Part shown: piece after piece, positions 17,530 to 25,021 of the stretch
How positions within the stretch are numbered: the first letter of the stretch is position 1
Layout: the number at the start of each line of letters is the position of its first letter
From: Lysobacter sp.
GTDB taxonomy: Bacteria > Pseudomonadota > Gammaproteobacteria > Xanthomonadales > Xanthomonadaceae
Reading direction: 5' to 3'
DNA: 64,000 nt
Assembly: GCA_027306995.1 (NCBI GenBank)
Contig: DAHUXS010000021.1
Span: 157,178 to 221,177, forward strand
Program-made: the position numbers and the translations under genes
Notes under the pieces: generated by a model
Seen by the model: only the letters and a program-made list of their open reading frames with translations
Told to the model about the DNA's origin: nothing
The model's database searches: none

Positions 17530-17570
17530 CGATGGCGTGTTAAACGAAGCTTTCAGGCTCCGGGGTTTCG

Positions 17571-18587
17571 TCAGAAGGCGTGATCGAAACCGACTTCTCC
17601 CGTCACCCCGAGCTGGTAGGCGCTGACACGACGCTCGAAGAAGTTGGTCAGTTCCTGCACGTCCTGCAGCTCCATGAACGGCAGCGGATTGCGCACGTTG
17701 TAGCGCTTCTCCATGCCCAGCTTGGCGAAGTGGTTGTCGGCGCAGTGCTGCAGGTACTGGCGCATGTCGCGCTCGGAAATGCCGGCCACGCCGCCCGACA
17801 GCACGTCGGAAGCGAACTGCATCTCGCACTCGATCGCTTCTTCCAGCATGGCATGGACCTGCTGCTTCATCTCGTCGTCGAACAAGTCGGGCTCTTCCTC
17901 GCGCACGGTGCGCACCGCCTCGAAGGCGAATTCCATGTGGCAGGACTCGTCGCGGAACACCCAGTTGGTGCCCGAGGCCAGCCCCGGCAGCAGGCCGCGC
18001 GAGCGGAAGTGGTAGACGTAGGCGAACGCGGCGAAGAAGAACAGGCCTTCGATGCATGCAGCGAAGCAGATCTGGTTGAGCAGGAACTGGCGGCGCTGTT
18101 CGCGTGTTTCGATGCGATCGAGGCCCTGGATCGAGTCGATCCACTTGAAGCAGAACTCGGCCTTCTTGCGGATCGACGGGATGTTCTCGATCGCGGCGAA
18201 GGCGCGGGCACGCTCCAACGGGTCGGGCAGGTAGTTGTCGAGCAGGGTGAGGTAGAACTGCACGTGCAGCGCTTCCTCGTACAGCTGGCGCGACAGGTAC
18301 ATGCGCGCTTCCGGCGCGTTGAGATGCTTGTAGAGATTGAGCACCAGGTTGTTGGCGACGATCGAATCTCCGGTGGCGAAGAACGCCACCAGTCGGTGGA
18401 TGAGATGGCGATCGGCCGGCGACATCTTGGCGTGGAGGTCGGTGATGTCGATCTGGAAATCGATCTCCTCCACTGTCCAGGTGTTGCGCACGGCGTTGCG
18501 GTACATCTCGTAGAACTGCGGATAACGCATCGGCCGCAGGGTGAGTTCGAAGCCGGGGTCGAGCAGGCGGGTGACGATCGCGTTCAT
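17571..18587 (-). CDS. nrdB: Class Ia ribonucleoside-diphosphate reductase, beta subunit
   Basis: Product of 338 residues starting MNAIVTRLLDPGFELTL. Di-iron ligands are visible in FFATGDSIVANN, in YEEALHVQ (ExxH) and in the later pair IEGLFFFAAF and DESCHMEFAF. A tyrosine in HVQFYLTLL is placed for the stable radical. It generates the tyrosyl radical used by NrdA for making deoxyribonucleotides in aerobic growth. Start overlaps the nrdA stop (ATGA), so the two subunits are coupled. Regulation comes from the shared nrdA promoter, NrdR boxes and cobalamin riboswitch. Confidence 0.96.
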   Translation of the reverse strand: MNAIVTRLLDPGFELTLRPMRYPQFYEMYRNAVRNTWTVEEIDFQIDITDLHAKMSPADRHLIHRLVAFFATGDSIVANNLVLNLYKHLNAPEARMYLSRQLYEEALHVQFYLTLLDNYLPDPLERARAFAAIENIPSIRKKAEFCFKWIDSIQGLDRIETREQRRQFLLNQICFAACIEGLFFFAAFAYVYHFRSRGLLPGLASGTNWVFRDESCHMEFAFEAVRTVREEEPDLFDDEMKQQVHAMLEEAIECEMQFASDVLSGGVAGISERDMRQYLQHCADNHFAKLGMEKRYNVRNPLPFMELQDVQELTNFFERRVSAYQLGVTGEVGFDHAF

Positions 18588-20959
18588 TGGCAGGCTCCGC
18601 AGCTTTCCGGATTCTCGAGCGAGCAGGCGACCGCTTCGGCCGGCGTGTAGCTTCCCACCGTGGTCTTGGCGATGCGCGTCGCCGGGCGCGAGCGCAGGTA
18701 ATAGGTGGTCTTGATGCCGCGTCGCCATGCATGCATGTACATCGACGACAGCGCGCCGATGTTCGGGCTTTCCATGAACAGGTTGAGCGATGCCGACTGG
18801 TCGATGAAGGCGCCGCGATCGGCGGCCATGTCGATCAGGCTGCGCATCGGCAGTTCCCACGCGGTGCGATAGACCTGACGCAGCGTCTCCGGAATCGCGG
18901 GGATGCCCTGGATCGATCCTTCGGCCAGCTTGATGGTGTCGCGCATTTCCGGCGTCCACATCCCGAGCTTCTTCAACTCGTCGACCAGGTAGCGATTCAC
19001 CTGCAGGAAATCGCCGGACAGCGTCTCGCGCTTGAACAGGTTGCTGACCTGCGGTTCCACGCATTCGTAGCAGCCGGCGATCGAGGCGATGGTCGCGGTC
19101 GGCGCGATCGCGATCAACAGCGAATTGCGCAGGCCATGCTCGCGGATGCGGGCGCGCAGCGTGTCCCAGCGCTCCATCTGTTCCGGCTTCACGTCCCATG
19201 CGTCGAATTGCAGCTCGCCCAGCGATGCGCGGGTGTCGGCGAACGAGGCATGCGCACCCTTGGCCATCGCCAGCTCGCAGGAAGCGTCGAGCGCATGGAA
19301 ATAGATCGCCTCCGCGATCTCGCGCGACAGCGTGCGTGCTTCCTCGCTGTCGAAGGCCAGGCGCTTGCGGAAGAACACATCCTGCAGGCCCATGCAGCCG
19401 AGTCCGACCGGCCGCCAGCGCAGGTTGCCGCGACGCGCCGGTTCGATCGGATAGAAGTTGAGGTCGATCACGCGATCGAGCTGCGCCACCGCCTGGCGCA
19501 CGGTTTCGCCGAGTTTGGTGAAATCGAATTCGCCGTCTGCGTCGAAATGGCGGGCGAGGTTGATCGAGCCGAGGTTGCACACCGCGGTTTCCTCGGCGGA
19601 CGTCACTTCGAGAATCTCGGTGCACAGGTTGGACAGATGGATCACGTTGCGCTCGCGCAGCGTCTGGTTGCTGGCGCGGTTGCACTTGTCCTTGAAGGTC
19701 ACCCAGCCGTTTCCGGTCTCGGCCAGCGTGCGCATCATCCGTGCGTAGAGCTTGCGCGCCGGGATCGTCTTCGCGGCCTTGCCTTGGGCTTCCGCCTGCA
19801 GGTAAGCGGTGTTGAACGCATCGTTGTGCAGATCGACCAGCTCCGGCACCGTACCGGGATCGAACAGCGACCATTCCTGGTCGGTTTCGACGCGCTGCAT
19901 GAAGAGATCCGGCACCCAGTTCGCCAGGTTGAGGTTGTGGGTGCGGCGTGCCTCGTCGCCGGTGTTGTCGCGCAATTCGAGGAAGTCCTCGATATCGGCG
20001 TGCCAGGTTTCCAGGTAGACGCAGGCCGCGCCCTTGCGCTTGCCGCCCTGGTTCACCGCCATCACCGAGGAGTCCAGCGTCTTCAACCACGGCACGATGC
20101 CGTTGGAATGGCCATTGGTGGAGCGGATCAGCGCACCGCGTGCGCGCACGCGGCTGTAGCTCACGCCGATGCCGCCACTGAACTTCGACAGCTGGGCGAT
20201 CTCGCCGTAGCGGGCGTAGATCGATTCCAGCGTGTCCTGCGGCGAGTCGAGCAGGAAGCACGACGACAGCTGTTCGTGGCGCGTGCCGGAATTGAACAGG
20301 GTCGGCGAACTCGGGAGATATTCCAGTGCGCTCATCGTCGTGTACAGGGCGAGCGCTTCGGTCACGTCCTCGCTCAGCGCGCAGGCGATGCGCAGGAAGA
20401 ACTGTTGCGGCGTTTCGATCACCTTGCGGCTGTGCGGATGGCGCAGCAGATAGCGGTCATAGAGCGTGCGCAGCCCGAAATAATCGAAATGACGGTCCTG
20501 CGTCGGGTCGATGGCGTCGTTGAGCTTGCGGGCGTTGGCCTGCACGAAATCGAGCAGGCGATCGTTGATCAATCCGACTTCATGCCCGCGTGCCACCGAC
20601 TGCGAGAACGCGTGGATTTCCTGTCCCGCCACTTCCTTGGCGATCGCCCCGGCCAGCAGTCGCGCCGCCAGCTTGCCGTACTCGGGCTCTTCGCCGGTCA
20701 ACAGCGCTGCGGTGCGGATCGACAATTCGTCGAGCTCGCGCGTGGTCGCGCCGTCGTAGAGGCCGGAAATCGTGCGTGTCGCCACGCGCATCGGGTCGAT
20801 CGCGTACAGGCCTTCGCTGCAACGCTGGATCGCAAACACGATCTTGTTGAGATCGACCGATTGGCGTGCGCCATTGCGCTTGGTCACCATCATCGCCAGC
20901 GCGTTGTGCGGCGGCGTCAGTGCGAATTGCGGGTCGTGGGATTGCAGGGATGTGGACAT
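18584..20959 (-). CDS. nrdA: Class Ia ribonucleoside-diphosphate reductase, alpha subunit
   Basis: Product of 791 residues from ATG 20959 (MSTSLQSHDPQFAL); the longer track frame runs back into the leader. An N-terminal ATP-cone (MMVTKRNGARQSVDLNKIVFAIQR) senses ATP/dATP. Active-site cysteines are in LSSCFLLDSP, NLCTEI and AVCNLGSINL. The C-terminal redox pair is ESCGACQ. It reduces ribonucleoside diphosphates with electrons from thioredoxin or glutaredoxin. It is the first gene of nrdAB, with a leader of ~365 nt holding the riboswitch. A GAGA lies 7 bp before the chosen start. Confidence 0.96.
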   Translation of the reverse strand: MSTSLQSHDPQFALTPPHNALAMMVTKRNGARQSVDLNKIVFAIQRCSEGLYAIDPMRVATRTISGLYDGATTRELDELSIRTAALLTGEEPEYGKLAARLLAGAIAKEVAGQEIHAFSQSVARGHEVGLINDRLLDFVQANARKLNDAIDPTQDRHFDYFGLRTLYDRYLLRHPHSRKVIETPQQFFLRIACALSEDVTEALALYTTMSALEYLPSSPTLFNSGTRHEQLSSCFLLDSPQDTLESIYARYGEIAQLSKFSGGIGVSYSRVRARGALIRSTNGHSNGIVPWLKTLDSSVMAVNQGGKRKGAACVYLETWHADIEDFLELRDNTGDEARRTHNLNLANWVPDLFMQRVETDQEWSLFDPGTVPELVDLHNDAFNTAYLQAEAQGKAAKTIPARKLYARMMRTLAETGNGWVTFKDKCNRASNQTLRERNVIHLSNLCTEILEVTSAEETAVCNLGSINLARHFDADGEFDFTKLGETVRQAVAQLDRVIDLNFYPIEPARRGNLRWRPVGLGCMGLQDVFFRKRLAFDSEEARTLSREIAEAIYFHALDASCELAMAKGAHASFADTRASLGELQFDAWDVKPEQMERWDTLRARIREHGLRNSLLIAIAPTATIASIAGCYECVEPQVSNLFKRETLSGDFLQVNRYLVDELKKLGMWTPEMRDTIKLAEGSIQGIPAIPETLRQVYRTAWELPMRSLIDMAADRGAFIDQSASLNLFMESPNIGALSSMYMHAWRRGIKTTYYLRSRPATRIAKTTVGSYTPAEAVACSLENPESCGACQ

Positions 20960-21129
20960 GGCGTCGTCTCGCATGGACGCACGGATCGCATGGCTGTCCC
21001 GCGCAGCCAGGCGGCGAAAGGGATCGGCGGAATGTGGGCCACGGATACGACGGCGCCACCATTCGCGGCGACGCCCCCTCGGGCGGCGGATTGCTCCGCA
21101 TGCCGGCACCGCGCGTGCGTGCAAAGCGC

Positions 21130-21290
21130 GCGGCTGTCGGCAGGTCTTCGGACTTACGGGCGCGAAGGACGGAGCCTTCTCCTAACCGCCGCTTCCCGGA
21201 TCGCTCCAGTGCATGTGGCGGGTTCGTTCCCGATTACCGCTGCGGGGCAGTGCCGGAATTGGCCTCGCAAGGCCGCACCGACTTCCCTTT
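21130..21290 (-). promoter_or_regulatory. Cobalamin (B12) riboswitch upstream of nrdAB
   Basis: Read on the minus strand, the leader contains GGGAAGTCGGTG at the 5' side, then CACTGCCCCGCAGCGGTAAT, CCCGCCACATGCACTGG, CGGGAAGCGGCGG, and the B12-box AGTCCGAAGACCTGCC near the 3' side. These are the ordered conserved blocks of the AdoCbl riboswitch. It lies ~35 nt after the predicted transcription start and ~170 nt before nrdA. The usual logic is OFF when cobalamin binds. I see no T-run after it, so control may be translational or Rho-dependent. Confidence 0.93.
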
Positions 21291-21326
21291 TCATCCGGCG
21301 ATCGAACCCACCGCCGGAACCGACGA

Positions 21327-21342
21327 CCACAACATATTGGGT
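21327..21342. promoter_or_regulatory. NrdR-like box, promoter-proximal (nrdAB)
   Basis: CCACAACATATTGGGT matches the NrdR consensus, as I recall it (acaCwAtATaTwGtgt), at all six strongly conserved positions. It covers the -10 hexamer of the nrdAB promoter. Confidence 0.65.
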
Positions 21343-21359
21343 CGCCCGGACTCTGTCAA
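21331..21359 (-). promoter_or_regulatory. nrdAB promoter (sigma-70 type)
   Basis: Minus-strand TTGACA, a 17-bp spacer and TATGTT form a near-consensus promoter (6/6 and 4/6). Initiation would fall near 21324, just before the riboswitch. The -10 lies inside one NrdR-like box and the -35 touches the second, so repressor binding would block polymerase. Confidence 0.75.
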
Positions 21360-21374
21360 CACGAATTATGGTGT
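21359..21374. promoter_or_regulatory. NrdR-like box, promoter-distal (nrdAB)
   Basis: ACACGAATTATGGTGT matches the recalled NrdR consensus at five of six strongly conserved positions and has perfect ACAC/GTGT flanks. Its centre is 32 bp, three helical turns, from the proximal box. That is the usual spacing of paired NrdR boxes. It touches the first base of the neighbouring dsbA-like stop codon. Confidence 0.65.
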
Positions 21375-22033
21375 TAGTGGTTTTCTGCGGCGATTTGGCG
21401 CAATGCCTGCTCGAACACTTCTACCGGCTGCCCGCCGGAGATCAGGTGCTTGCGATCGACGATGACCGCCGGCACGCCCTGGATGCCGTTGCCGGTCCAG
21501 AAGCGTTCCGCTTCGCGCACCGCAGCCGCGTATTCGTTCGAGGCAAGGATCGATCGCGCTTCCACGCCCGCCAAGCCGACGCTTTCGGCGACACCCACCA
21601 ACACTTCGTGGTCGGAGATGTTCCGGCCTTCGCTGAAATAGGCGCGGAACAACGCACGCTCGAGTTCGGACTGATGGCCGGCGGTTTCCGCCCAGCGCAC
21701 CAGGCGGTGCGCATCGAAGGTGTTGTAGATGCGGCTGCGCGCGTCCATGTCGAAGGTGAAACCGAGCGCCGCGCCGCGCTGGCGGATCGCTTCCTGGCTT
21801 TCGGTGAATTGCGCGCGCGACATCCCGTACTTCTGTTGCAGGTGCTCGAAGATGTCCTGGCCTTCCGGACCGAGTTGGGGATTGAGCTCGAATGGCTCGA
21901 AATGCAGTTCGGCCTGCACCACGCCATCGAGCCGCGCCAGCGCCTGCGACAGCGATGCCAATCCGATCGCGCACCACGGGCAGACCACGTCGGCGACGAA
22001 ATCAATGCGGAGGGGAGTGGGGGCGTTGGTCAT
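21374..22033 (-). CDS. DsbA family oxidoreductase (FrnE-like)
   Basis: Product of 219 residues with no signal peptide. The redox motif CPWC lies near residue 18 in DFVADVVCPWCAIG, followed by a helical insertion and the cis-Pro region GIQGVPAVIVDRKHLISGGQP. This matches the FrnE/2-hydroxychromene-isomerase-like branch of the DsbA fold, usually cytoplasmic. It may help in thiol-disulfide or glutathione-linked chemistry. It is transcribed toward nrdA, but the nrdAB promoter lies right behind its stop codon, so nrdAB does not depend on it. Confidence 0.9.
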   Translation of the reverse strand: MTNAPTPLRIDFVADVVCPWCAIGLASLSQALARLDGVVQAELHFEPFELNPQLGPEGQDIFEHLQQKYGMSRAQFTESQEAIRQRGAALGFTFDMDARSRIYNTFDAHRLVRWAETAGHQSELERALFRAYFSEGRNISDHEVLVGVAESVGLAGVEARSILASNEYAAAVREAERFWTGNGIQGVPAVIVDRKHLISGGQPVEVFEQALRQIAAENH

Positions 22034-22183
22034 GGGGCTTGGCTCGCTGCGGATTTCCGCATCCTACGCCGACGTGGGAAGTCGTGTCGGAATCCCGGAT
22101 CTGATTCGACCGCAAGAATCGGAGTTCGTGACGGCGAACCGATGACTAACCTCATGTCCCGCATGGACGAGCAGGAGCAAGCG

Positions 22184-22882
22184 GTGAAACCCGGAATCGA
22201 AACACGCGACTGGACCGGCATCGGGCATGGGCTCGACGCACGCGGACATGCCGTATTGCCCGGTGTGTTGACGGAAGGCCGATGCCGCGAACTCGCAGCA
22301 CTCTATCCGCTGGAGACCGGCTATCGCTCGCGGGTAGTGATGGCACGCCATGGCTTCGGGCGCGGCGAATACAAGTATTTCGCGTATCCGTTGCCGCCAT
22401 TGCTCGATCAGCTGCGCCATGCGTTGTATCCGCGGCTCGCGACAATCGCCAATCGCTGGAATCGCCAGTTGGGCATCGACACGCAATACCCGGACGAACT
22501 GGCGACATTCCTGCAACGCTGCCATCAGGCTGGCCAGACACGACCGACACCGCTGATCCTCCAATACGGCGAGGGCGACTACAACTGCCTGCATCAGGAT
22601 CTGTACGGCGAGCATGTCTTCCCGTTGCAAGTCGCCATCCTGCTGTCGGAACCGGGCCGGGATTTCAGCGGTGGTGAATTCGTGATGACGGAGGTGTCCG
22701 GCAAGAGCCAGCGCGCCGATGTCGTTCCGATGCGCCAGGGCGATGCCGTCGTGTTCACCGTCAACCAACGGCCGACAACGGGGCGGCGTGGATTCCGCAA
22801 GGCCGCCATGCGACATGGCGTCAGCCGCATCCGCAGCGGTCGGCGACACACTGTCGGCTTGATCTTTCACGACGCGAAATGA
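22184..22882 (+). CDS. 2OG-Fe(II) oxygenase, Oxygenase-NA family (putative nucleic-acid modifying)
   Basis: I choose the GTG at 22184 because AGGAG sits 6 bp before it and the N-terminus then aligns with the paralogue at 23660; the upstream ATG at 22142 has no such site. The product has ~232 residues. The double-stranded beta-helix core shows NCLHQDLYGEHVFPLQ (HxD iron ligands), GGEFVMTE, the distal His in MRHGVSRI and the 2OG-binding Arg in SGRRHTVGLIFHDA. These fit the family proposed by comparative genomics to act on nucleic acids. It is the first gene of a unit containing ogt. Confidence 0.85.
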   Translation: MKPGIETRDWTGIGHGLDARGHAVLPGVLTEGRCRELAALYPLETGYRSRVVMARHGFGRGEYKYFAYPLPPLLDQLRHALYPRLATIANRWNRQLGIDTQYPDELATFLQRCHQAGQTRPTPLILQYGEGDYNCLHQDLYGEHVFPLQVAILLSEPGRDFSGGEFVMTEVSGKSQRADVVPMRQGDAVVFTVNQRPTTGRRGFRKAAMRHGVSRIRSGRRHTVGLIFHDAK

Positions 22883-23112
22883 GCGTGGCTTCCATGCGCC
22901 TGCCAATGACGCCAACCGAAGCGCGTTGCCTCATCGAATCCTGCTGCCAGGTGCTGGTCGATGCAGGCGCGGCGCAATGGGATGCCGCCGAAAACGGCGA
23001 TGCCGAACTGCACATGGAGTCCGGCGAAATCTTCCGCTTCGGCGGATTGGGCGTGACACGGCTGGAACGATCTACCAATGCATTTCACCCATCGACGAGG
23101 AATGAACCATGA
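22879..23112 (+). CDS. Small hypothetical protein between oxygenase and ogt
   Basis: Product of 77 residues, unrecognised. Start ATG overlaps the oxygenase stop (ATGA) and its own stop overlaps the ogt start (ATGA), strong evidence for a translated gene. It is mildly acidic, with a Cys-rich helix EARCLIESCCQVLVDAGAAQ and then ENGDAELHMESGEIFRFGG, which looks like a short beta hairpin. No signal or membrane segment. A role with the repair enzymes is inferred only from coupling. Confidence 0.7.
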   Translation: MSVASMRLPMTPTEARCLIESCCQVLVDAGAAQWDAAENGDAELHMESGEIFRFGGLGVTRLERSTNAFHPSTRNEP

Positions 23113-23660
23113 AACTGTTTCTGAGCCGCCTGGATTCACCGCTGGGCGAAATGCTGCTGGTGACGGACACCGACCAGGTCGTGCGTGCGCTAGATTTTTC
23201 CGATCACGAGGCCCGCATGCAGCGCGGCTTGCGCGATCACTACGGTGCGGCCGAGTTGACGGAAATTCCGGCCCCTTCCGGAATTTCGGATGCGCTGTCC
23301 CGGTACTTCAATGGCGAATTGGATGCCGTAAACGCATTGAAGACGCGGACTTCGGGCTCGGAATTCCAGCGCCGGGTGTGGGAGGCATTGCGCCGGATTC
23401 CGGCAGGGACCACCACGACATACGGAAAGCTGGCCAAGGAGCTGGGTTGCGATGATCCGCGTGCCGCCATCGACGTGGGAGCAGCGAATGGCGCCAACCC
23501 GATCGCGATCATCGTGCCCTGCCATCGGGTCATCGCCAGTAATGGCGATCTGAAAGGCTATGCCTGGGGCCTGCATCGCAAGCGTTGGTTGCTGGAACAC
23601 GAGAAGGCGATGACTTTCGCGGAAGAACAGCCGCGCACCGCCACATTGCCGGGGTTCTGA
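23109..23660 (+). CDS. ogt: Methylated-DNA--[protein]-cysteine S-methyltransferase
   Basis: Product of 183 residues. The alkyl-acceptor Cys is in IIVPCHRVIASNGDLKGYAWG, and the helix-turn-helix recognition segment is RRVWEALRRIPAGTTTTYGKLA. It transfers O6-alkyl groups from guanine onto itself, a suicide repair reaction. There is no Ada N-terminal domain, so it is Ogt rather than Ada. GAGGA precedes the ATG. The stop overlaps the start of a second oxygenase (TGATG). Confidence 0.95.
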   Translation: MKLFLSRLDSPLGEMLLVTDTDQVVRALDFSDHEARMQRGLRDHYGAAELTEIPAPSGISDALSRYFNGELDAVNALKTRTSGSEFQRRVWEALRRIPAGTTTTYGKLAKELGCDDPRAAIDVGAANGANPIAIIVPCHRVIASNGDLKGYAWGLHRKRWLLEHEKAMTFAEEQPRTATLPGF

Positions 23661-24244
23661 TGGATCGTCTGGACTGGACAAGCATCGCCACCCAACTCGA
23701 TGCGGAAGGATATGCACTGCTTCCCGGTTTGTTGGACGCGGGTCGTGCGCGCAACCTCGCCAGACGCATCACGACTGCGGACGGCGATCTTTCCTCGCCA
23801 CTTGAGGCATGGCACAAGGAGCTCCATCGCCATCTGCCCGTCATCGCCAATCGCTGGAATGAACTCCTGGGCAGGGATGAGCGCTATTCCGTGGATCGGA
23901 TGCGAGAACAGTGCCATCCGAACCGGCTGGTTGAGGGAGATCACATTCCGTTGCACCAGCGCGAGGAGGAACGCGTATTCCCGCTGCAAATCGTCGCGCT
24001 GCTGTCCGAACCCGGGCAGGACTTTCGGGGTGGGGAGTTCGTGATGACAGAACGGCGCCCGCGAATGCAATCGCGCCCGATGGTATTGCCGCTGAAACTG
24101 GGTGATGCCGCCATCATCACCACTGCCGAGCGTCCCTTCAAAGGCTTCGGCGGGTATTACCGAGTCAATCTCAAGCACGCCATCAGTCGCGTGCTTGGAG
24201 GCGAGCGCATCGGTCTCGAGTTGTCATTCCACGATGCGCTGTAG
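23660..24244 (+). CDS. Degenerate Oxygenase-NA-like protein (iron-ligand Asp lost)
   Basis: Start is ATG 23660, overlapping the ogt stop; the track start is upstream shadow. The product has 194 residues, paralogous to the oxygenase at 22184 (FPLQIVALLSEPGQDF, GGEFVMTE, LSFHDAL). The region before the core is short and divergent. The HxD metal motif reads LHQREEERV instead of LHQDLYGEH, so the Asp ligand is missing, and the SGRRHTVG Arg region is changed to GGERIGLE. The distal His (KHAISRV) remains. It may be a pseudoenzyme or a gene in decay. Its 3' end overlaps the convergent SRPBCC gene by 21 bp. Confidence 0.78.
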   Translation: MDRLDWTSIATQLDAEGYALLPGLLDAGRARNLARRITTADGDLSSPLEAWHKELHRHLPVIANRWNELLGRDERYSVDRMREQCHPNRLVEGDHIPLHQREEERVFPLQIVALLSEPGQDFRGGEFVMTERRPRMQSRPMVLPLKLGDAAIITTAERPFKGFGGYYRVNLKHAISRVLGGERIGLELSFHDAL

Positions 24245-24676
24245 CCGATCAAATGCTTCCTCGGTGCCCCGCATCCGCTCTGCGCGGTCCTCCTGCCCAT
24301 CGAGATAGGCGAGTTGTTCGCTATAGGCCATGCGCGTGCCGCGCTTGGACGGGAAGAACTCGACCGTCACCAGTGATACCGACAGGCGTTTTGAGCCGAA
24401 ACGGATGTCGTAGGCGAAGACGATCCGCTGGCCCTCGACGATATCGAAGAAGAAGCTGTCGACTCGCTCGATGTCACCATTCGCCGCGGTGGCTTCGTAA
24501 ACCTCGTGGCCATGCACGCGAAAATCCAGGCGATGCTCTCGGGTGTTGTCGGGGTGACAATTCGACCACTTCATCCGCGCATCGGGATCGGCCCAGGCCG
24601 CAAACACTTCATCGGGCGTGGCCGAGAACTCGCGTTCGATCACGAAATCGGTATGCAGCGTCGGAATCGCGGTCAT
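24224..24676 (-). CDS. SRPBCC/AHSA1-like protein
   Basis: Product of 150 residues starting MTAIPTLHTDFVIEREF. The pattern ATPDEVFAAWADPDARMKW, a central VYEATAANGDIERVDSFFF and the C-terminal TEEAFDRLQRIVE helix fit the START/SRPBCC fold of the AHSA1 (activator of Hsp90-like) group. Such proteins bind small hydrophobic ligands and are commonly encoded with ArsR regulators. Start overlaps the ArsR stop (ATGA). It is the third gene of the GST-ArsR-SRPBCC operon. Confidence 0.88.
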   Translation of the reverse strand: MTAIPTLHTDFVIEREFSATPDEVFAAWADPDARMKWSNCHPDNTREHRLDFRVHGHEVYEATAANGDIERVDSFFFDIVEGQRIVFAYDIRFGSKRLSVSLVTVEFFPSKRGTRMAYSEQLAYLDGQEDRAERMRGTEEAFDRLQRIVE

Positions 24677-25020
24677 GGGCCTTGCCTCTTCGATTTCGCG
24701 GCGAGATGCAGTTCCAGTCGGTCAAATTGCGTGTTCAACATCTTCTTGTGACGTGCCAGCCATGTATCCATCGCGCGAATCGCCTTTGGCTCGACCGCGT
24801 ACATGCGCACGCGCCCGGTTTTCTCCGAGACCACGAATCCGCTCTGCTCCAGCACGGCGAGATGCTTGACTGCGGAGGGCAGGGCGATGCCGAGCGGTTC
24901 CGCCAGTTCCGATGCCGATGCGGTGCCGCGACCGAGGCGGTCGAGCATGCTGCGGCGATGTCCATCCGACAGCGCGAAGAACATGCGATCGAGACGCTCC
25001 GATTGCGCGCTGGCCTGCAT
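24673..25020 (-). CDS. ArsR-family winged-helix regulator
   Basis: Start is ATG 25020 (MQASAQSERLDRMF); the track frame is longer. The product has 115 residues. The helix-turn-helix segment SASELAEPLGIALPSAVKHLAVLEQSGFV and the wing SEKTGRVRMYAVEPKAI match the ArsR subgroup paired with SRPBCC proteins. No metal-binding Cys cluster is seen, so it probably responds to an organic ligand or another cue. It lies 1 bp after the GST gene. The perfect inverted repeat over the operon promoter is a likely binding site. Confidence 0.9.
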   Translation of the reverse strand: MQASAQSERLDRMFFALSDGHRRSMLDRLGRGTASASELAEPLGIALPSAVKHLAVLEQSGFVVSEKTGRVRMYAVEPKAIRAMDTWLARHKKMLNTQFDRLELHLAAKSKRQGP

Positions 25021-25021
25021 C

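Noticed and set aside
18587-22882. Very long plus-strand ORF (1431 aa) antisense to nrdA/nrdB
   Set aside because: It is a GC-codon shadow. The minus strand carries complete NrdA and NrdB with all active-site motifs. Only its last ~230 codons are real, as the oxygenase at 22184.
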